From: Chrysemys picta bellii
Taxonomy: Eukaryota > Chordata > Testudines > Emydidae
Direction of reading: 5' to 3'
Assembly (NCBI RefSeq): GCF_011386835.1
Contig: NC_088794.1
Span: forward strand, 65,984,506-66,048,505
Length of the DNA stretch: 64,000 nt
Positions within the stretch are counted from its first letter, which is position 1, and each line of letters opens with the position of its first letter. The translations under genes were made by a program, and so were the position numbers. The notes beneath the pieces are model-generated. The model worked only from the letters and a program-made list of their open reading frames with translations. It was not told where the DNA came from and did not search any database. This document shows positions 56,395 through 64,000 of the stretch, piece by piece.

Positions 56395-56900
56395 AACTGA
56401 TTTTAAAGCCAGAAGGAACCACTGAGATCATCTGATTTGACTTCCTGCATAAAAGCTATAGAATTTCACCCAGTAACTTCTGTATCAAGCCCACTAACTT
56501 GTGGTTGAACTAGAGCATATTGTTTAGAAAAATATCCAATCTCAATATAAAGATTTCAAGTGACGGAGAATCCATCACCTCCTTTTATTATTCCAGTGGA
56601 TAATTATGTTTACTATTACAAATTTGCACTTTATTTCCGGTTTGAATCTGCCTAGAATTGACATCCAGTTTTTCTACTTGGTTAGAAATCCATGAGATGA
56701 CATGGAAAATATAAATTAATGGATTGGTAAAAGCACGGTAACTGTTGTGAGGTTTACAGTCCTGTATTTCCATATGAAAGTCCTTCTCTCTTATTTTTTC
56801 CCTTTTTTGAAGCACTTGTAGTTCATTGTCATGCTTTCAGTCTTGGAAAACCTTCTCTGAATTAAAAAAGGTTTTGAGATAATTATCTCCTGCCTACATA
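56395..56900 (-). mobile_element. CR1 LINE 3' end fragment
   Basis: The plus strand reads 'ttaaagccagaaggaaccac', 'gagatcatctgatttgactt', 'cctgcataaaagctatagaa', 'tttcacccagtaacttctgt', 'caagtgacggagaatccatc' and so on. This is the reverse complement of a CR1 3' region; the forward version is at 31590-31735. The copy is non-coding and moderately diverged. Confidence 0.78.
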
Positions 56901-58232
56901 TTCCTTTCCCCTGGCTCATTGAGTGCTTCAGAGTAAATAGTGCCTGGGCCTGTTCTCTCCAATTTAGAATTGCTCAAAATTATGACATCTGTCATGCTGA
57001 TGTAGAAATTACTTAGTATACTTAAAGTGCATTCTATACTGGAAGGCATTATCAGTGCTCTCCTTTGGGAAGACATTTAAGACTAAGTATGTAAAATCTA
57101 AGCTTTTACCATCCATAGTTACTTAATTTTACTTTCCGTCCAATAATGTTTTGCATTCTTGACTGTTTTTTCTTTTATACTTCATGAAAAGCTCTTAATA
57201 GATTATACATGTTAATGCAGTTTGTAAGAACTATCTTCTTATGTACAGAAATATGTAGCTAGCTATATCAATATAGACATGTTCTGATATCTCTCTGTGA
57301 TTGCTGGTTACTACCTATTGGCCTTCAGAGCCAATTGAAGTCTATGGGAGTGTTTCCAGTGAATTCTATGGGCTTTGGATCAGGCCCTAATCATCTTTGC
57401 TTCAACTGACTTTTTTTTTTTTTTTTTGGTAGACTGTTGTATTTTAGACATGACATTTGTAGGGCTGTAATCAGTACATTTATTGAAACTACATCTCATA
57501 ACTTTTCCAGTTAGACTAAGTGTTTTTTCTCATGTTTCTGAATTAATAAAAGTATGGTTTATAAGTGATCTTAAAATTCTTTACTTGAAACCTGATCCCT
57601 TTTTAAAACTTATTTTGCAGGTAATTTGTTAGGCTTGTATCTAAACACAAATGACTCTGGCAAGATCCCCCACCCATAATTTAGTTTGTTCTTCATCCTT
57701 GTGTTCATTGCACAAAGTTCTGAAACTCATGTTAACTATGATCATTTTTGCTTGTCTCCCTTACCTCATCATGTAACATCTAATTCTTATATTTGTCTTG
57801 TCTTCTAAGTTTATAGCATATCATTATTATCTTCTCTCAAGTCCTCCTATCCACTGTCTCAGCCCACATTAATTCACAGCATTTCTCTTCAGTTGATAAT
57901 TGTAGCTCTTGACTGTTGAATTTTACTTGATAATATATCAGCAAAACTTCTGCAGCCATACATGTGTGAGAGTTTTCAACTGTTCCATAGTCCCCAATTT
58001 CCAAGAGTTTAAAACTAAACTCATGGCGGAGGCATTATTTACTGACTCTAAAAAGACGACATTTCTGATTTAGATGCTGGAACTTTCCAGACTGTCACCC
58101 AATTTGATGCTTAAATGGACAAGTGTTCACATACATAGATTACTGCTAATGATTGGATTATTGCGCCTGTGAATTTTTCACACCGCTAAATTGGTAAGAA
58201 ACATGTTTGTCCTATTGTTACTTTATACTCCT
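56901..58232. other. Gene-poor intergenic sequence
   Basis: No gene is seen. A short repeat, 'aattgaagtctatgggagtg'..'ggatcaggccctaat', is at 57333-57391 and a T18 run at 57411-57428. Confidence 0.5.
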
Positions 58233-58988
58233 TGTCATGGGGTACAGCCCTAACGGCCCAGGGCGCCTCCTCTTGGTTGTGCTGGGGATTAGCTCAAGAC
58301 TAATACCCACATCCACTGTCTGCACACGGTCTGCACCCTGTCTCTGCTCCTGCGTACGGCTCCTCTCTCAGTTCCCAGAACCGCAACATCCTCTTTGCAC
58401 CTCAGCCCTCTGACTAGGTCGTCATCTGTGTTTCCTGTTCCAGGGAGGGCGGAGTGGGTATCTCTGACCAACAATCCAGCCACTTCCTCAGAGGCTAGTA
58501 GAGGGGACCTGGGCCTGCCCACTACTCCAGGCCCCAGTCCAAGGACCCTGTAAATAGCAGCCTGCTGTTGCTCTTCTGTAACCTCTGTCAATGCTGCTCT
58601 ATTTCCCTGGGCCACTTCCCCATGGCCCCAGCGGCTTTTCACCCTTACCTCAGGGCCTCAGCTGCTCAGTCCCAGCAGCCAGCCAGGAGCTCCCTCTTGG
58701 TCTCTCAGGTCCCTGCCAGCAGCTGCTCTGTCCAAGGTGCTTAGTTCTCTCAGCCTTCCAGGGATGCAGTCCTTACTCCGTGGGCTCCCAGCAGCAACTG
58801 ACCAATTCTACCCTGCAGCTCCCTTTTATCTGAGCCTGCTGGGTTTGTACTGGTTGCTTCTTGCTTCCTGATTGGCTGTGCCTCACGCAGCCTTTCTGGG
58901 CTGTTCAGAGGACTCACCTCCATTGTTCCTTTGGGACAAGGCATGCTTAACCCCTTTTATGCCTGTGTGGGGTAGGCACCCCATCACA
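58233..58988 (-). mobile_element. Solo-LTR-like element (756 bp)
   Basis: The ends 'tgtcatggggtac' and 'gcaccccatcaca' are TG..CA with an inverted repeat (tgtcatgggg/tgtgatgggg). Flanks ctcct (58228-58232) and cttct (58989-58993) agree at 4 of 5 bases. On the minus strand the block 'gccatggggaagtggcccag' matches the plus-strand block at 49450-49469, linking it with the element at 49073-49720. No coding region is present. Open frames across it are chance. Confidence 0.55.
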
Positions 58989-60081
58989 CTTCTGCACCAC
59001 TGTTTATTCCCCCATCATTTGTTTGTTTCATCCAGCTGTTGCATTTTCTCAAAAACTGTACTATTTTGTAGAAGGAGCCTTTACTCAATGTATGTATGCT
59101 GCCTAGCCCAGCTGGGCTTTATATGTGTACATAAACAACGTATACATATGTGCCTATAGTCTCCCAAAGGGTTAGATCAGTTCTCCTTCTTGGAGTGGAG
59201 TTATGGTTCTGGCTTCATGGTTATTGCTCGTATTCATCCTCAGCATATTAAGGGCAATCGCCCTCTTCACATATTGTTGGGGAGTTAATTTAAAGAGAAA
59301 TGGCATTCAAGATTCAATGAGGAAGTCTGCTTTGGAGTGCTCTGACAGTATGTGAGAGTTCCTCTGTGATTGCAGGAAGAACAAGACTCTGAAGAATGAC
59401 TGGAACACGAGTTGACTGCAGGATATTGTTTCCACTTGAATTTGCATAAGCATGATACGTTGGCACATGAACAAAATATTATTCAAGAAAATTAAAGGGA
59501 AAGAAGGAACTGGATGTCCCCTTCTGTTGTACCTTTGCTCAGGGAACTGTACATGTTCAAAAATATGCCTTTAAAATGTTTGCTGTTTAAATTCAAATAG
59601 CTAGAGCAGGAGGTCTAGAGGGGGAAGAATTTGTAACAAGGTGAATGTCAATTACTCTGGAACATTTTCAAGAAGATGATGTTGGGACTGTGCACGAATT
59701 GTAATCTGAATTGCATATGGTAAGTAGAGTGCCTTGGGTAGAGAACATTGCAATAGTTCTGTCTAGATGTGGCAAAAGCAAGAGACCACTTCCTATCACA
59801 CTGACCAATGTTATCCCATTATTGCCTTGTTCTGCCTCTTCTGTCTGTTTGTATTCAGTTGTTGCGTCTTGTCTTGTACTTAGATTGTAAGTTTATCAAT
59901 AACTTCCTACTCACTGTTTCTACCTCCATTGCCTTCCAGTCCAATGCAGTAAAACTCTGCTTTCTGAGAGGCATGCTGAACTATCAGCAATCTCAGTGCG
60001 GGTCGAATGTGTGGATCAGCCTTCTCAAGTACTAACCTCAGATCATGCTCCAGTGATTTACAAAGTCAAAATATTTAAAGC
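58989..60081. other. Gene-poor intergenic sequence
   Basis: No gene or repeat is recognised with confidence. Confidence 0.5.
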
Positions 60082-60367
<286 letters not shown>

Positions 60368-61024
60368 ATACTAGAAGATTATATATATGTCTATTCCTTG
60401 ATTGTGCCCATATATTATTATTATCATGAAGCTAAACATCCAAGTAATATTAACTGCACTTACAAATAATGGTGCTTGGATGTTTGCAGAACGTGAACAC
60501 CTAAGGATTGTCATCATAGCTGAAGCCTTGCTCCTCAGAGTGTGCACAAGACTTGCAAAAATAGCCTACTACTACATGCCCTGTTGTGGCTTATTGCTTC
60601 CCTGTGTACAGTTCATTGAAAAAAAAATGCATCACATTAGCAGCATGAAAGATTAATAAAGTAAAAGCAATAAACTGAAAGCAATACATAACAGCTCATT
60701 ATGTTATTCATTACTAGAGTAAATTTAAGTCAAATCAGTTATCACTATGGAATGAAAATACAACTCAGAGCTGTATAGAATTGAAAAGCAACTGAGAGAC
60801 TGGATTGCTCAGGGACTCCTAATAGGACTTTTCACAACTAGGGTTGAAATCTGAACATCTCAAATGTAGGGGATATTTGGAGATTCTGATGCAGCCGATC
60901 TCTAGTGCTCTGGCTAAGTTGAGGATTTCATTCTCCAAGTCATCAGTTACCTACCTATTCCACCCAAGAAAGAATTAATGGAGTCACTTAGGAAAATTCT
61001 CTGAAAACCTCTGCTCTATGCGCA
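60368..61024. other. Gene-poor intergenic sequence
   Basis: No gene is seen. The 84-codon frame at 60402-60656 has no family features and is probably chance. Confidence 0.5.
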
Positions 61025-61750
61025 TCAGTGGTCAACAAGACTAACAGTATGTTAAGAACTATTAGGAAAGGGATAGAAAAAAAGACAGAAAAGATCACAA
61101 TGCCACTATATAAATCCACGGTGTGCCCACATCTGGAATACTGTGCAGTTCTGGTTGCCCTAGCTCAAGAAGGATATAGTGGAAATGGAAAGGTTCAGAG
61201 AAGGGGATGAAAGATAACAAGGGTACTACAGAATGGCTTCCATACCAGGAGCCTAAAAAGATTAGGGCTGTTCAGCTTAGAAAACAGAAGAGTAAAGGGA
61301 GATATGATAGAAGTCTATAAAATCATGAATGGTGTGGAAAAAGTGAATAGGGAAGTGTTATTTACCCTTTCACACAATGTAAAAACCAGGGGTCATCTGA
61401 TGAAATTATTAGTAGATTTAATAAAAACAAGAGGAAGTATTTTTCACACAAAGCACAATTAACATGTGGAACTCATTGCCATGGGAGGTTATGATGCCCA
61501 AAAATATAACTGGGTTCAAAAAGAAGTGGATAAGTTTATGGAGGATAGTCTATCAATGGGTATTAGCCAAGATGGGCAGGGATGTAATTATATGCTTGGG
61601 GTGACCCTAAACCTCTGCTTACCAGAAGCCAAGAGTGAAAGACAGGGGTGCAATACTAAATAATTGCCCTGTTCTGTACACTCCCCGTGAACCTCTGATA
61701 TGGGTCACTGTTGAAAACAGGATCCTGGGTACGTTCCCATGTTCTTAATC
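61025..61750 (+). mobile_element. CR1/L3-type LINE, ORF2 C-terminus and tail
   Basis: In changing frames the C-terminal ORF2 blocks are visible: '(L)YKSTVCPHLEYCAV' (61108-61150), 'LKRLGLFSLENRRVKGDM' (61253-61305) and 'EVYKIMNG' (61309-61332), then 'TRGH' (61388-61400). They are followed by the 3' region 'ggtcactgttgaaaacagga' and a tail ending 'cgttcccatgttctt'. These blocks are typical of the region after the reverse transcriptase in CR1-clade LINEs. Stops at about 61208 and 61460 show decay. Confidence 0.75.
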
Positions 61751-64000
61751 TAGAACCTCTTGCCAGTACTGAAGAGCTGAGGAAACTGCAAGCTGCACTG
61801 TGCAGGTGAACTCTTGGCCACTGCATGGAACTCCATTAAGTAAATTCACTAAAAGGGAAAAAAAGACAACTTAATTAATATTAATGGCATTCTGTGCCCC
61901 CAAGAAATTCCTTTTGAAGGAGAGGTAAATTTTAAAAATATAAATGATGGGATCTTTGGTGGCATGAGAACTGCACAACCAAGCCTTCTTTAATCAATTT
62001 GATTCCATTCACACTAAGAATTTCAACCAATGTTTCACATTGAGTTTGTGACCTCCGCCTTTGTGGAAAAATCCAATCTGTTGAATAAGAATGAAGCCAA
62101 TAAGTCTTTATAGAAATTTAATAGGGTTCTAGAGCAGTTTCTCTTTTGAAACTATAGAATTTAATAGAGAACAGTTTCCTTTCTTCTTCTTTAAATGATC
62201 ACATAGTAAAATTCTATAACAGTGATACAATTCTCTATTAAATTCTATAAGATGGTGTTAAAAAAAGCCTCTGGAAAGGTTATCATTTTCTGTTATGGAC
62301 CTTGGCATTAGGGGCAAATCCTACAGTAGTTTGGATTGAGATGCATGGTGCACTTGTGATCATTTTCTTACAGAACATTGAAAAACTTGGTTTTCTCTGT
62401 TGCGCAGAGTAGTACAGTGCAATAATGCAACATGACAGATATAGCCTAGATTTGTCATAACTTCCATTGTGTCTACCTGGCACAGTGACATAGAGATTAT
62501 TCTCTTTTGTCTATGGAAAGGGGAAAATCCAGAGCACAACTAAAATAGGTAGCTGGAAAAAAATGTCCCTATTTCACATGCCAGGTATCATTTTAAAGTT
62601 GTGTGTCAAAAGACAGAAGGAAATGTATAAAGTAATTTGGTAAAAAGGTACATTCATAGAGAAGTTGTGCAGACTTGATCTTTGAAGGCTAGATTCTGGT
62701 CGGCCTTTAGATGGGCCGGCGATGTGAGGAGAGAGTAAGGATCTTTCCCTTGTGCATCCCACAATAAGAAACTGCCTTATTGCAGCTGTTGCACTGTGGA
62801 GATGCTGCTACTGAAATGCTTTCCATGGGGAGCACATCGGAAAAAAAAATAGGTCAGGGACTAGACAGAACCATGGCTCTCTCCCTTCTAAGCACTGGTC
62901 AGTGGAGCAGACAGCCATGCAGGAAGTATATAATATCCCCTCTGAGCAGATATAGCAGTTTATGGACTCCCCCTCACACCAGGGTGCTCCAAGAGGCATT
63001 GTGCCTTCCTAAGGCAAAATCTCTCAGCGCAGTTCCACTCTACATCAGCATAGGCTGCATCTGGAAGGTCAAATGTAGCCCTAAGTTAGGTGGCTATTTA
63101 TAAGCTATGCTATACGCTTTTCTTTCTTTTTTTCAAAATTCTGTTCCCGTTTCTTCTGGAAAAAAAGTCTCTTCCCTTCCGTGTGCATCACATTATTTCC
63201 TTATAACTTTCTGTACTGTACTTCAAAAATCCACAAATCTGACTTTGTGGGCTTTGCGTGATTGAACTACAGGACATCTGATTAATCAAATCTTTGCTCC
63301 TGTGTCACTTCTACTTGAGGCTTAAAATATAGGCACCATCCATTGATTTATTTGTTGAGTCAGATTAAGTGATTTCATCTTCAAATCAAAATCCCAAAGG
63401 CCCATATTGTGCAATCAGTTTTTAAGCACAACTCCCCACTGACTTCAATAAGTACCTCAACAAAAAGTAATGGCACAATCTAGCCCCAAGTCAATACGAC
63501 AGCTTTGTGTCCTACAATGTGATACAGTCATGGTTAGGAACAAACTAGACAGTCTCACTACCCATGATGCAGGTCAGGTGGCTGACATGGCTGGGTTCAG
63601 AGGGGCACAGGGGACTAGTAGGCGAGGAAAGCTGCTGACTACGTGAGAGCCATCCAATTTATGAGGCAAAAATAGGATTTATCTTTGATAGATACATGCC
63701 TTCTTCCCAGGAGGAAATAATGCTGCAGTTGTACTTGCGTGAACAATCATAGTTCTTACAGCATTTTAACAAAAAGGGAGAGGTAAGTTTTATTAGCTTC
63801 ATTTTGCAGATAGGGAGCACTGAAAGGCTAAGGCTGACCCTTTCAGTCTGGCCCTATCTATGTGTTCCCTCTTGAGAAAGCTACACTACATAAGGGTGGC
63901 AGTGACCAGCATTTGGTTGAATAACTTGGTCTTTCTGTCACTGACTGGATATGCTATTGGAATATGGTTAGTTCATGCATGATGACAATACATTCTGATT
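61751..64000. other. Gene-poor intergenic sequence to window end
   Basis: No gene is seen. A short repeat, 'ggcccatattgtgcaatcag'..'ggcacaatctagcccc', is at 63400-63487 and a MIR-type fragment, 'gtaagttttattagcttcat'..'gaaaggctaagg', at 63783-63831. Nothing else could be assigned. Confidence 0.5.

Noticed and set aside
58289..58642. 117-codon minus-strand frame
   Set aside because: It lies inside an LTR-like element and has no retroviral or host protein motif.

Overview
The window is amniote (sauropsid) nuclear DNA, most likely from a turtle. The evidence is one intact vertebrate potassium-channel gene in a large gene-poor landscape, plus a repeat set typical of turtle and crocodilian genomes: CR1-type LINE tails, Penelope-like elements with GIY-YIG endonuclease, MIR/CORE-type tRNA-derived SINEs, a Ty3/gypsy element and very many short non-autonomous hAT elements with 8-bp target duplications. 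The species call is an inference from repeat content only.

Layout. 1-2700: an old SINE piece, an unassigned repeat, two Penelope tails (one folded back on itself inside a 12-bp target duplication) and a degenerate ~150-bp tandem repeat. 2880-8500: the KCNA4 (Kv1.4) locus, with a probable non-coding 5' exon and CA/CG-rich promoter region, a short intron, an AUG-rich leader, one 664-codon coding exon (5258-7252) and an A/T-rich 3' UTR. It is the only protein-coding host gene that I can support. 8500-21580: gene-poor sequence with dispersed MITEs and SINEs. 21590-22850: a 5'-truncated Penelope element (minus strand) retaining the GIY-YIG domain. 24060-34200: many hAT-type MITEs, including one hAT inside another and one hAT splitting a tRNA-SINE, plus a CR1 tail. 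35760-36020: a palindrome-rich MITE. 37156-41804: a decayed Ty3/gypsy retrotransposon with gag, protease, RT, RNase H and integrase remnants, a full 204-bp 3' LTR, a 5' LTR reduced to 27 bp, and a hAT MITE inserted with an 8-bp duplication. 43060-44060: a repeat with a poly(A) signal, then a hAT MITE. 49073-49720, 54748-55605 and 58233-58988: LTR-like elements. 50631-52782: a second, highly decayed Penelope element with RT remnants. 52964-53256: a second palindrome-rich MITE. 56395-56900 and 61025-61750: CR1 fragments. 60082-60367: a near-perfect 78-bp inverted repeat around a 105-bp (AT)n tract.

No multi-gene pathway is present. The interest lies in one single-coding-exon ion-channel gene set in transposon strata whose order of insertion can be read directly from nested target duplications, and in unusual structure-forming DNA: the Penelope fold-back with hammerhead-like motifs, the AT cruciform, the palindromic MITEs and the degenerate satellite upstream of KCNA4.
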